Positions 10,750 through 20,910 of a stretch of DNA of 64,000 nt are shown one piece after another. The stretch comes from Buddleja alternifolia (taxonomy: Eukaryota > Streptophyta > Magnoliopsida > Lamiales > Scrophulariaceae). The position numbers and the translations under genes were made by a program. The notes below the pieces were generated by a model, which was not told where the DNA came from, ran no database searches, and saw nothing but the letters and a program-made list of their open reading frames with translations. Every line of letters begins with the position of its first letter. The first letter of the stretch is position 1. Location of the stretch: NCBI GenBank assembly GCA_019426215.1, contig CM033401.1:8685134-8749133 (forward strand), written 5' to 3'.

Positions 10750-12321
10750 TCCGAAGACCAATTTTCAGGCCTAATTTTCAACAAACTAGCCAGAATAGAC
10801 CAGCATTCACAATAGAAACTCAATTTTTCAATCCAGCTACACAAAGCGTTTTTCCTAGACCAGCTTTAAAAACCTTTGGTAAAATAGCTCTTCCAGTCAG
10901 ACATAATTTCAAGCTTCCAAAAGATACCCCTCATATAACCGAAGATCAAAGTATTTTACTCAATGCTCTATGGGAAGCTCATCCTTCAGCCGGCAAATTA
11001 ACAGCACTAAATGCACTTTGTTATTTCTTTGAAAAGGAAAACAAAAAATTTCCATTAGACGAAGCAGCAGTTTATCTTGTTATTAGAGGAGAACCAGTGG
11101 GAATCTTTGAAGATTATCAACGAGCGATACAAAGCATTCAGAAGGTAGCCAAGGGATACTTGGAGCCCTTTAAACATTTTCATGAAGCAGTAACAGCAGC
11201 AAGAAGAATTTTAGGCCCAAATTTTACATACAGCCTAATGCCGAAAATGCAAAGCCCAAAATACTTTCAAAGGGAAAGAGACCCATAAACCCAGATGTAG
11301 AAGCACTCGAAGATGACTTAGAGACTATAACTAAACAATTTACCAACCTTAACAAATTTTATCAAGACCTTTTAGCCCAGCATCAAAAGTTATCAGCCCA
11401 TGTAATAAACCCCAGACAAAATGATGTTCCTAAGGAGATCAAAATAAATCCTACCAATTTTTGTCTGTTCGAACTTTTTTTAACCCTTGCCAAACAGTTC
11501 TAGCTTTACCTGAAGAAATTCAGAGTATCATTTGGCAAAAAGCAGAAGATAGCTTTTACAAAAGAATGTTAAAAGTAGCCCAAATTATTATCAATCAGCA
11601 GATAGAAGGAATAATTTCAAAGACTCGCCTACTACAATGGAAGGGAGAACCTATTCGCCACGAAGGATCATTAAAATTCTACACCCTAAAATATTTTTCA
11701 TGGCCTAATGTTCATATAGATGCATCAGTTTTTAGAGAAGGATGGATAGATGAAGAATTTATCAGCGTTCAAAGGTTATTAGACTATGGTTTCATAGCCA
11801 AAATATTTGTATCAGATCCAGTACAAGTGACTCATATAGGTCGACATATTTCAGACGCTGTCAATTTTATATTCGAGCAACAAGCAGCAGAAAGTCTCAA
11901 GCTTGACGTAGTATCTCTACCTCCAATTTGGAACACTACAGGAATAGAAATAGGACATTCATTCTTTTCGATAACAGAAAATTATGAAAAATGGGAACCA
12001 ATGTCAACATTGTGGAATTGTCCTGAAGCCATAAATCCTTTAGCCAATATAGAAGAGCTCAAATTAGCTTTGGAAATACGAAGGAAAACGCAGCGACAAT
12101 ATATGATGCCCAATTCAGATTCAGACCTCAAGCTTATTTTTCAGACAATTCATCATAGCATATTTATTCCGGCCAAGAACAGATGCAAGATTCGCCTTAC
12201 TACTCTAGGAAAAAGAGCAATGACAAGTGTAGAATACCCACCAAGATATAATCCTGATATGTATAATCCGGATTCAGAATATAATCCAGATCTAGAAGGA
12301 ACCAGTCGAGAAACATACTAG
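10686..12321 (+). pseudogene. Caulimovirid transactivator/viroplasmin protein (two frame breaks)
   Basis: Inclusion-body protein that in caulimoviruses supports polycistronic translation. The ATG at 10686 lies inside the end of the polymerase frame. The frame is open to 11288 and includes the viroplasmin (RNase H1 N-terminal-like) fold near 11060-11220: VYLVIRGEPVGIFEDY, then FHEAVTAARRILG. A middle block of about 60 codons sits in a second frame (11282-11470), and the last 286 codons in a third (11461-12321), ending in an Asn/Pro/Asp-rich repeat (YNPD three times). The second break lies in T-runs at 11457-11480. Codon usage is less A-biased than the upstream genes. Confidence 0.85.
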
Positions 12322-12640
12322 AAGACAAAGCTTCAACAGTTCAGCAATACCAATAATTCAGCTACAAGACAAACTTCAAGAGACAACATTCAAAGATTCA
12401 GCAAAATAATGCATCTCCCAGACAAAAGTCATAAATGTATCAGCAGCAAGGACAATAATTTGCAGCAATAATTCAGCTATCAAACAAGGCACTGAATTCA
12501 AAGCAACAATCTTTAAATAATTTCAGCAATTTTTGTACTGTTCACTATTGCCACCTATGTACTTTTTTACTATTAAGATACTGTTTGTAATAATGGCAGT
12601 TCGGATGCCAAATCTCTCTTCAAATTGTTGTAATTTCTTT
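12322..12640 (+). other. Pararetroviral intergenic region before the promoter
   Basis: Rich in CAG/CAA (TCAGCAA-type) repeats with stops in all frames. It lies between the transactivator stop and the TATA box, so it is the expected position of upstream promoter elements. No specific enhancer motif is claimed. Confidence 0.5.
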
Positions 12641-12652
12641 CATGTCCGAGGC

Positions 12653-12662
12653 CTATATAAGG
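12653..12662 (+). promoter_or_regulatory. TATA box of the pararetroviral genomic-RNA promoter
   Basis: CTATATAAGG lies about 330 bp after the last viral ORF and about 90 bp before AATAAA, the caulimovirid arrangement in which the promoter precedes the poly(A) signal and gives a terminally redundant RNA. Transcription would start near 12685-12695. Confidence 0.75.
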
Positions 12663-12749
12663 ACCTCATTACTCATATTGTAAACTCGCACCTTGACATT
12701 CTCCAACCCACACTTCTTGGTTGCTAGAGAATCTCTCATCTTTTCTTGT

Positions 12750-12755
12750 AATAAA
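12750..12755 (+). terminator. Poly(A) signal of the pararetroviral RNA
   Basis: AATAAA inside TTGTAATAAAATATC, followed by a GT-rich stretch (TTTGTGTGC). It lies roughly 60 nt after the inferred start site, so polymerase would bypass it on the first pass and use it on the second, as in other caulimovirids. Confidence 0.7.
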
Positions 12756-12939
12756 ATATCTTCTTTGTGTGCAATAATATCTTGTAAGTTTTTATATGTT
12801 TTATAATGCATAGTGAGTAAACTCCCCCAGGGACGGGATTCCCCTACTATTTAAAAATGTTATAACTCTCTCATGGTCAAAAAATACAAAAACATTAAAA
12901 ATCGAAAAACTAAAAACATTAAAAATGCTCAAAATGATG

Positions 12940-12969
12940 ATGAACAGTAGTAACATTCTACTGTTTCAT
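12940..12969 (+). other. Hairpin in the pararetroviral leader
   Basis: ATGAACAGTAG pairs with CTACTGTTTCAT across a 7-nt loop with one bulged base. Caulimovirid leaders typically fold into long hairpins; this is a local one I can see, and the overall fold was not computed. Confidence 0.45.
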
Positions 12970-13113
12970 CTTTTCAAAAATATGTTTCCGCTGTACAAAT
13001 TATTGTTTTCAATAATATCTGATACTGCTTTGGGAAGATTTTGTTTACCGTCTCGGTGTTACTGGTCGGGAGACAAAATGTGCGGGATAATTCCCCCCAG
13101 TGTGCAAGCAAAA

Positions 13114-13125
13114 TGGTATCAGAGC
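13114..13125 (+). other. tRNA-Met primer-binding site at a virus/Copia junction
   Basis: TGGTATCAGAGC is complementary to the 3' end of plant initiator tRNA-Met, used by caulimovirids and many plant Copia elements. It lies about 425 nt after the inferred viral start site, a normal distance for a caulimovirid. The sequence to its right is Copia leader, while the sequence to its left does not resemble the Copia LTR end (CAACAAG). Confidence 0.8.
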
Positions 13126-13200
13126 TTGAGTATTCTGAGTATGCTCTGTGGTCGCAGTTTATCTGATCTTCCACATCAGAAAGGTTTTCTCGAGCTATTT
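13114..13200 (+). repeat. Copia-A/B-like 5' leader fragment (87 bp)
   Basis: From the primer-binding site to 13200 this matches the leader of Copia-A and Copia-B (minus strand of about 26151-26237 and 35280-35366) with about five substitutions and one 1-bp gap. All the substitutions are transitions. Similarity stops at GAGCTATTT; no gag follows. Confidence 0.85.
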
Positions 13201-13750
13201 ATCAAAACAAGGTTACTAAGTTTTTAAATTTTTTAAAATGAATCAAGTTTACATTTTTAAATTCAAAAGAGTAAGATAGGTACTTCATTTTTGTCCAAGA
13301 TAAGTCTTCGTTGATGAAGCAACCGGATTTTCGGAGCAACCCTCTTACTTGAGAATGATAAAATGTGAATTTTAATTCATAATCTAAAAGGTGAACAGTA
13401 ATCTTGTTTAATTTCTGTAATTATTTTGTTAATAGCTCTTAATTTATGTAATTACTTTATTTAATGACGTTTTTCATATATTAGGGACTAAATAAATCAA
13501 ATTTAAATATTAAAGGACCAAAGGAACTATTCTTAAAAATAAGGGACTTAATTTGTAAATTCTTAAAAATGCAACAGTGATAGGGGCTGACAAAACAGGG
13601 ATATTTTGGACCTTTCTCTTGATTTAGCCGCAAAAAATAAAGAAAAAAGAAAAAGCAAACATAAAGGGTCTAATATTGCAACCCCTCTGCAATTGGGGTC
13701 TAAAATTGCTATCATCCCCGGCAGGGCTTATGAAATGGGTCTTCGAATTA
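13201..13750. other. Non-coding sequence before the first DUF295 gene
   Basis: AT-rich, with short phrases such as AGGGACTAAAT, AAAGGACC and AAGGGACTTAATT that look like decayed retroelement spacer. No gene seen. The segmental duplication shared with the 21-kb region begins near 13750. Confidence 0.4.
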
Positions 13751-13799
13751 AGAAAAGAAAAGGGGCTTCGCCGGCAACTCCATTGGAGATCGATAGAAA

Positions 13800-15121
13800 A
13801 TGGCTTCTTCTTCTTCTTCAAAATTACTAAGTCGGATTTCTCGGAATGCGGCGGCGGCTGCTGCCAATTATTCCCTGCTGCGTGGTGTAAAGATAATGAA
13901 TGGTACTGGTAGAGGTGCTGGTGCCGGTGCTCCACGGACGATGAGCAGCAACGTTGTTTCTAGGATGTCATCATCGCCATGGTTGATGCTACCTTTTGAA
14001 AAAATAAATAATACTACGGTTCTCAAGTTCTACAGCCTTTCAGAGAACAAAGTCCGAAATTTCATTAGTACTAGTAAGAGAGTGACCAATCACCGCATTG
14101 AGTTGGTATCATCGTCGCATGGCTGGCTTACTTTGTTTGATCAGCGCTACTGCGATTTGTTTCTCTTTAATCCTCTCTCTGATCGTCACATTACGCTTCC
14201 ACCTATTCACACCTTACCTAATCCCGACGAACGCTTGAAATTCGCGTTTGGTAGCATAACCAAGGTGATCACCTCTTGCTCTCCGGAACAACAAGACTGC
14301 CGTGTGATGATGTCTTACTCTTACAATGAACATCGAAGACTGGCTTTCTGCTCCCCCACCAGCAGCGCAGAGTGGACTCCCATCGGCGGCGGCGACGACC
14401 CCCCTACCAGGATTTTGTCTACTCCACCAGACAAAAAGTCTTCTACTGCATCACCGAATATAACGACTTCGAGGCTTGGAATCTTCAGGACACTGGGGCT
14501 CCAATTGTTCGTGAAATTCACCCTTCTATAGATCAGGAGAATTTCCCATGGCCCGCTCGGTCCCAAGAAGATATGAAGCTGAAAAGGTTGTGCAAATCCT
14601 TGATTTCCCTTGTAGTTGCGGAGGACACTGACGACGTCTTTTGGGTCACGCGGCACGTCATGCCATGTATGGCACCTGATCTTTCCTATGTCGACCCCGA
14701 CTTAGAACACTATCAGGAACACGACGAGAATTACATCTTTTTTAGGACTCTTCCGTACAAGACTATTGGTTTTGATGTTCATAAGTATGATCCGGAGAAT
14801 TGTGCATTGGTGTACATGGATGGTTCATTGGATGGATTAGCTCTTTTTATCGGTAACAATCATTCATTTGCCATCTCCCCTGCCAAGAGTGACTTCCCTG
14901 AATTGAAGCCAAATTCCATTTACTTTACCGATGTAAACGATTTTATTCCACCCAAACATCAAAACCGGCATTTTGGTGGGCACGATCTTGGTATCTTCAA
15001 TTATGAAGACCAGACTATCTCACCCTGCTATTATCCATGTGATAGGCAGAGTATAACGAGGATCATGCCGGCACCTACGTGGTTCACTCCAACCTCAACC
15101 CCCACTCTAGGAGGAGTTTAA
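13800..15121 (+). pseudogene. DUF295 protein with organelle-type presequence, copy 1 (one frameshift)
   Basis: About 440 codons. The N-terminus (MASSSSSKLLSRISRNAAAA) is rich in Ser, Ala and Arg without acidic residues, like a mitochondrial presequence. The body has the two-part DUF295 pattern: SSHGWLTLFDQ...LFLFNPLSDRHITLPP, and C-terminal NHSFAISPAKSDFPELKPNS with GGHDLGIFNYED. Frame 13800-14531 and frame 14372-15121 overlap. The switch is a missing base in the C6 run at 14399-14404; the second copy of this gene is in frame there. So the gene is either a recent pseudogene or intact with a homopolymer error. DUF295 proteins are plant-specific and of unknown biochemical role; many carry an F-box, this one does not. 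It heads a duplicated block with the PIN-LIKES pseudogene behind it. Confidence 0.82.
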
Positions 15122-16160
15122 TAAACTAGTTTCTTGTTTTTATGAATTATTATTCTGCTTTGTGCTCGTGGTGGACGTATTTATTGTTTTGCATTTCTTT
15201 TCTTGTTTTTATGACTGGTATGTATTGTTTTGGATTTCTTTTCTTGTTTTTATGATTATTATTGTAGGTACTCAAGTATTGTTTTGGATTTCTTTGGTTT
15301 GGTAATTCAGTTAAATTTAGTATTAGTCTTGTGTAGTATCTTCGAATTATATTATATTGGATTGGTTTGGATGATGTTCTCTGTTTTCCAATTATACAGT
15401 GAATTTTCAATCAAGTTTCTCTTCTGCACCATTGTGCAACTGCATACCTTTTCTTGCTGCCTCCTATAGAAAGTGTACAAACCGCCTCCTATAGAAGATT
15501 GGGAATCCAAAAAAAGATACATGGCATGTCAGTCCTAGTTAAAATAAATCAGAGTTCATAAGAAAACTAATGAAAGTTGTTATGACATACGCGAGGAAAG
15601 ACCTCAATATACGGTCTGTTGGTAACTCCCTAAAGAAATTGGGACTACTATAGTGCAAGGAGAGTAGGTGACAAATCAGATTGTATGTGCAACATGCAAC
15701 AGTCTTGGCAAGCTGAATGCACATTCAACGGTCTTAGCAAGCTCAATCAGATTGACAAATGGTATTATTTTCTTCTGTTTTCATATAAACACACAAACAC
15801 ACACGTATATATGTGTATGTAGGTATGTATGTATATTCTGATGTTAATAAAAGCTGGTGTGGGCATTCTTTTTTCCTTTTCTTGATACAATGTTAATTAG
15901 TTTGCAGTGAAGATTGCAACAAACATGTACCCGTGGATATATGGATTGATTGTTTTGCATTTCTCTTTTACGACTGGAGTGTATTGTTTTGGATTTCTTT
16001 GCTTGTTTTTTTGATTATTATGGTAGGTACTCAAGTATTGTTTTGGATTTCTTTGGTTTGGTTCTGTTAAATTTAGTATTTGTATCGTGTAGTATCTTCG
16101 AATAATATTTTATTGGATTGGTTGTCGACGATGGTCTAATTTTCAATCAAGTGTTATCCA
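15122..16160 (+). other. 3' flank of DUF295 copy 1 with short internal repeats
   Basis: T-rich sequence with repeated phrases (TATTGTTTTGGATTTCTTT, CTTGTTTTTATGA) and a CACA/TATG microsatellite at about 15788-15835. It is shared almost base for base with 27588-28350 behind copy 2, so it is part of the duplicated block. No gene recognised. Confidence 0.7.
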
Positions 16161-16944
16161 AAGTGGCTAGAGTGTACAGAGGTGTAACTGGCAATAAGGA
16201 GATACGAACACAGAATCCAGTCCACTAAACTTAATGCCCCCCGAGGAAGTGAGAAAACGTGAGCAAAAGGCTTACAGAAGCTAGCAGCTGTGGCAGTGAT
16301 CTTGTAGTATTAATTCGGGGTAATATTTTGCAGGTGGTTCATGCCTTAAGTATTCTCTAATTGGTTCTGTTCTTGGTTGGTTGGTCATTCAAATAACAAG
16401 AGCTCGACCACATCTCCGATGACCTGTTCTAGGCTGTAGTGCTGCTGGTACGTCTGCCATATAAATTGCAACATTGGCTCGAACAAACTAAACGAACTTT
16501 TGCCTAGATTTAATAATTTACCACGAAACTGATATAATATCATATTATGTAGGTAGCATGCCTCTTATCATCATCCCAGCAGTTTGTAAAGAGAAAGGAA
16601 GCACTTTTGGGGATCCTGATGTTTGCCACACATATGGGATGGCCAATACATTACTTGCATTGGCAGTAAGGTTTGAAAATAATTGGTATAAGACCTAAAG
16701 AAGTTTATGAACATTGACAAAGATCACAAATACCATTATGTTTTTGATGGAATTTTAATACTATGCTTCCTGTTCTATGTTTTTATTCCTCAGAATGGAG
16801 CAATTTATCTTTGGTCTTACGTGTATAATATTGTTTAAGAGTATATTCAAGTAGAAGTTCAAAGCAATTAGTTGAAAGTGACTCCCCATGAGTGAATCTT
16901 CCAGAGAAAAATTATTGTCTCCATTTAGGAGTTTGACAGAATTA

Positions 16945-17425
16945 AAGGCTATGTTTGGTTATGTTTTGGGATGGTATTTTGGTGAAAATTATTGGTGAAA
17001 AATTTATGGGGACACGTGCAATTTTGATAGGATTATGTTTGGTTATGTTTTGGGAGTTGTTTTTTGAGTGATTTTTTGATGAGATAGTGTTTGGTTTTGT
17101 TTTCAGAGGGAACATAAATTATTGTAGTTGTCAAATCATGTAAGTTTTTGTCTGTCAATAATTAAAAATTATAATATAATATTGAGATTGTAATAATTAT
17201 GATATAGATAAATATATATGTATATATGTACAAATATATATGTATACATACCTACATACACATATACAAATATTGAGATTTGTACACATATATGTACAAA
17301 TTATAATATTATTTTTTTTGGAGCAAAAATTGACAACTTTCCAGGTAAAAAATTATGTGATCCAAACATAACTTGGCCAAAAATTCGGACGAAAATGGGC
17401 TTGAAAACTTAACCAAACATAGCTT
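16945..17425. mobile_element. Tourist/PIF-Harbinger-like MITE in PILS copy 1
   Basis: About 480 bp with terminal inverted repeats AAGGCTATGTTTGGTTA / TAACCAAACATAGCTT, flanked by TTA on both sides (16942-16944, 17426-17428). The TGTTTGG terminus and TTA target site are typical of Harbinger-type MITEs. The second copy of the block lacks it (GACAGAATCTTTACTTTTC near 29633). The element contains an internal partial repeat of its own left end (about 17033-17060). Confidence 0.75.
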
Positions 17426-17954
17426 TTACTTTTCATCGGGAGATGAAGACCATGTAAACGGATTGGCTCTACCACAAGATATATTTGAGGATAAGCCTCA
17501 GTTAGTTGTGTTCTTCGTTCTTGAATCTTCGTAACTTAGCATGAAGCAAATTTATTTTTCTACTAAAATCATAAAGAAATTGGATGAATATGGAAATTAA
17601 GGTTTTTAATGTGTGAAAATCAAGTTTAGGCATCTGTTTGAGATATAGTAAAGCAACAGTTAGAGACGCTTTATGGAAAAATGAACTTGAAGAGATTATT
17701 TGCTCCATTGACAATGGGGGCAGTACGGTTTCATTGCTTACATGCTCGTAGTAAAGACACGTACATATAGCCTTTTCAGATGTTCTGCAAACTTTGCTTA
17801 CAAGCTTATTTCTTTTTATCTTTCATGTCAAACCTGTTTAAAGTGTAAAAGTACCTTGGTAATAAGTTAATGTCTTGATCAATTTGAGGATACATACTTC
17901 ATAGGACAAATTTAAGGTCAAGATACACATACAGACATAGTTCTTCTTCTTTTT

Positions 17955-18535
17955 CTGTTGTAAAAATTTCAATTTTATTGTGCAAAACCAAAATTGAGAA
18001 ATTTCAAATTACATGCAATATAGATGCAAATAAATCATGTATAGATATAACTTATATTATAATATTAAGAAAACATGTAAATAGTAAAGAAGTTAAACGG
18101 CTGGCCTGTAGGAGTCGCGCCACTTGACGCTGTCCTAAGATCGTGATAGCCTCCCTTACGTGCAGGTATTGGCGGCTCATCACCATCCCAAGATAAAACC
18201 CAAGAAGGTCACGCCGGCGTCTCCTTTGTAAGTATGATCACAAGGAAACTAGTGAACGAGACCTTATCGCATTACCCCAAAATAATACTATATATGAAAC
18301 TAACATTTTTTTTTTTAAGTGCAAGATATGTTTTTTCATTCTCTCTATTTCTACTTATCTAGGAGACCTATATATAGTATTAAAATGCAAGATGAAACTT
18401 TTATAATTAATAACAAAATAAAGACATTTTAATTTGGTGAAAATGGGGTTTCAAAATTTATTTACTTTAAAATTAAAACTGACATTTGGCTTTGAATTTT
18501 TGAGGTTTTAAATTTTCAAATTTCCAACATTTTCT
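17955..18535. mobile_element. ~580 bp insertion in duplicated copy 1, unclassified
   Basis: In copy 2 the sequence runs directly from CACATATAGTTCTTCTTCTT into CATATGTTCATTG (about 30120-30147); in copy 1 about 580 bp intervene. The insert is AT-rich except for a GC-rich core (18100-18260: GTCGCGCCACTTGACGCTGT, CACGCCGGCGTCTCC). No terminal repeats or coding frame were seen. A deletion in copy 2 is the alternative. Confidence 0.5.
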
Positions 18536-18710
18536 TCATCATATGTTCATTGCAACCTTTATCGACGGATATAGAAGGAAAGGTTTACCTATGCTCTGCT
18601 TTCTAGAGTTTGCTGCCTCAAATTCGAAGATTGATGATGATTCAGCTCCTTTACGTGTAATCCAAGATACTGCGCTCTTGCTTGGGTATATAAACAAGCT
18701 ATCTTATATA

Positions 18711-19810
18711 AACAAATTTGATTCTTTTTTCTTTTTGCATAATAAAGCAAAGCCAATATCCAAATTCATATCGGCTCATATTCATCCATATAATGTCTAT
18801 CAATATAACAATCATATTTTGTGTTTCATTAGCAAAAAATTAAGAAAAGTAAAAAAAAGAAAAGAAAATTAGATAATTGCAGATAAGCTAATTTAAAAAT
18901 ATTGAATTATTAGTAGCTTTACGCAGTTATAGTTATAATAAGCTTACTTGTGAAATAATTTCTCAACTTTGTATGCCAAATTACCCATTGAATCAATAAA
19001 TCTAAAATTTCTTGGGGTCCCAACTCCCTTGTACTTCTTGAACACAAAAAGATAAAATGAGATTAAGATATTGGTCGATGTTGGAACTCAACAAATGGGA
19101 TAGTGGAGTTTTCCTCCATAAATTATTGATTCATGATGATATTATTTATGACAAAAAAATTAGAGAAAACAATTCAATGAAAATGCCATTGATCATGTAG
19201 TAACACTATATTGTTTCGTTAAAATATACATCACTTTTGTTAAATGTGTTGCTTGGTAAGGAAGTTAAATAAAATGAAAAAAAAATTGAGTACTTTACAA
19301 GGTTTTTCATAAAAAGGTCAAAAGAATAATTATCCAACATGAAAGATATTTTAATAATAAAATTTCAAGTGATGCTGGAAATATTTTAAACAAAAAATCG
19401 ATATTTTTTCAAATAAAAAATGTGAAAAATGACATAAATGAGATTTTGTGTTAAAAAAATGTTTGCTTTAGTAATTTATAAATTAAAATTTAACATTTCT
19501 CTCAGTTTCTTGTTCTCCTGAACTAAAATTTTTAAAAACAAATAAAGTAAATCAATTTGCAAGACATTGAGAGAGAGAAAAAACTTGTCATTTTTTTCTA
19601 TAAATTATAATTTTAGTTTTTGAATAAATATAGATGAAGAAATAAACATTCTTTAGAAAAGAAATGGACAGAAGTAATATAAATGAGATTTTGTGACAAA
19701 ATTATTACATTAATAATTTGTAAAATTTAACAATCCCTTCTCTTTAATTAGTTAAAACTTACTGTGTTTTTATTAATTATAAAACTTCCTACTCCCCTGA
19801 TCCTAACTTT
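18711..19810. repeat. ~1.1 kb insertion in duplicated copy 1, AT-rich
   Basis: Copy 2 joins GTCTTAT directly to TTATTTTCAAAGAACTGGC (about 30480-30503), while copy 1 has about 1.1 kb between the equivalents. The right part (19430-19800) repeats itself (GAGATTTTGTG, then TAATTTRTAAA) and resembles 44270-44610, so it belongs to a dispersed repeat family. No frame or termini found. Confidence 0.5.
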
Positions 19811-19929
19811 CCCTATTTACAAAGAGCTGGCTTTGCAATTCGAGTGTGCATCCTTCCATTTTTCCTAAACTATGGACTTAAACAATGCTGTTAGAAGTTC
19901 ATAGCCAATAAACCTTGTGATAATGAACA

Positions 19930-20620
19930 AATAAAGAATTAGAACACTTGTATAATCTTATCTCTGCGTATCTAATATCATGGGATGGTAGGAGATTAAG
20001 ATTGTAGGCACATCAGTGGAACTGATATGCTCGAAGGCGATTCGCATAGGTTCTGTCACATGGGTTTTCATTCTGTGACTGTGAATGACAGAACTAATCA
20101 TGCATAATAGGTGTAAGTGAACCTTTGACCTGAAACATCATGCTGAAGATGCATTTGTGACATCAAGTATTTCATTAGAGTAGTTAGACCCAATTCATCT
20201 GTTGATGGGATCGACTTGGAAATGCTGCTTGATGGGCAAATGGTAGTCTTAGTTGATATCTAGATGAGATTTGTTCTCTCATAAGTGAGTGAGAAAGTAC
20301 CCCATGTGATTATAGATAAATAGAGATCAAAGTTTTTGGCCAAAGCATAAAGAGACGATTGTGCTAGGCATTAAATCGATCTCCATAATCTCGTATTGTT
20401 ATAATTAATATATATGGTCAAGTTCAGTGAGTTTAACATAACCATAACTCTCACTTGACTGTGGTACACGAACAAAGGGTTTATACTTATACGATATTTA
20501 TGATTGAAAAGTTGTGGAATGATTCTATTTATTCATTTTTGTTTGGGTTACGAAGTGGGCCACGTGATTGACTTGGGGTTATCCACTTCCTTTGGTTTTC
20601 TCTCATTACCAAACGAAACG
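19930..20620 (+). repeat. Probable retroelement-derived non-coding segment
   Basis: No open frame. The sequence (AGGTGTAAGTGAACCTTTGA, GCTAGGCATTAAATCGATCT, ATATATGGTCAAGTTCAGTG) resembles, from memory, a spacer that recurs widely in plant genomes inside retroelements. It starts where copy 1 stops matching copy 2 (after CTTTGTGATAA). Confidence 0.35.
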
Positions 20621-20689
20621 AACCTAAAGAGTCGCGCTAAAAGATTGATAAAGAAAAATAAAAAAGAAATTTCTATTTTTTTTATAGGA

Positions 20690-20910
20690 GTTTTAATTTA
20701 TTAGATAAATTAAATAATTAATTATTCATTAGATAAAATAATTAATTAAAATAATTAATTATAAGAATAAGATTAATTATTAATTAATTTCCTAGAAAAA
20801 TATATTAATGAATTAATTTATTTAATTAATTAGATTATTTACTTAATTAATTTATTTATTAAATATAAAAAATTATTAATTAAATAAAAAATTAATTGAA
20901 AAACAAAAGA
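20690..20910. repeat. (TTAAT)n-like AT-only tract
   Basis: About 220 bp made almost only of A and T with TTAATTAATTA-type repeats. No coding content. It marks the left approach to the second duplicated block, which begins near 21045. Confidence 0.7.

Larger units (their letters stand above)
5600..13125 (+). mobile_element. Endogenous pararetrovirus (Caulimoviridae), degraded, ~7.5 kb
   Basis: On the + strand, in order: movement protein, coat protein with zinc knuckle, aspartic protease-RT-RNase H, transactivator/viroplasmin, then a non-coding region with TATA box, AATAAA and leader ending at a tRNA-Met primer-binding site. The strand is strongly A-rich, as in caulimovirids. Separate MP, CP and Pol frames followed by a transactivator, with no room for aphid-transmission or virion-associated genes, fit a cavemovirus/solendovirus-like plan better than Caulimovirus; genus is not assigned. 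Every gene carries stops or frameshifts, so this copy is not a functional virus. It has no LTRs, and no target duplication was found. The left edge (about 5600) is approximate. Confidence 0.88.
16350..18690 (+). pseudogene. PIN-LIKES (PILS) auxin carrier pseudogene, copy 1
   Basis: Exon-like pieces of a PILS transporter (ER membrane, auxin-carrier family) in order: SLIGSVLGWLVIQITRA (about 16350-16400); MPLIIIPAVCKEKGSTFGDP...YGMA ending at GTAAG (16558-16665); NGAIYLWSYVYNIV after TCAG (16794-16838); EDHVNGLALPQDIFEDKPQL (about 17440-17500); MNLKRLFAPLTMGA (about 17670-17715); and PLRVIQDTALLLG (about 18650-18690). The N-terminal helices, the later exons and a continuous frame are missing, and the third piece ends in a stop. 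A MITE sits between two exons. Exon pieces keep splice-like edges, so this is a decayed genomic copy, not a retrocopy. Confidence 0.82.

Noticed and set aside
13114..13125. Fragment of a tRNA gene
   Set aside because: Only the 12 nt complementary to the tRNA-Met 3' end are present; this is a primer-binding site.
16350..18690. Functional auxin carrier gene
   Set aside because: N-terminal helices, several exons and a continuous frame are missing, and a MITE lies within it.
18543..18872. 109-codon ORF in copy 1 of the duplicated block
   Set aside because: It is a chance frame over a PILS exon remnant read in the wrong frame plus an AT-rich insertion.
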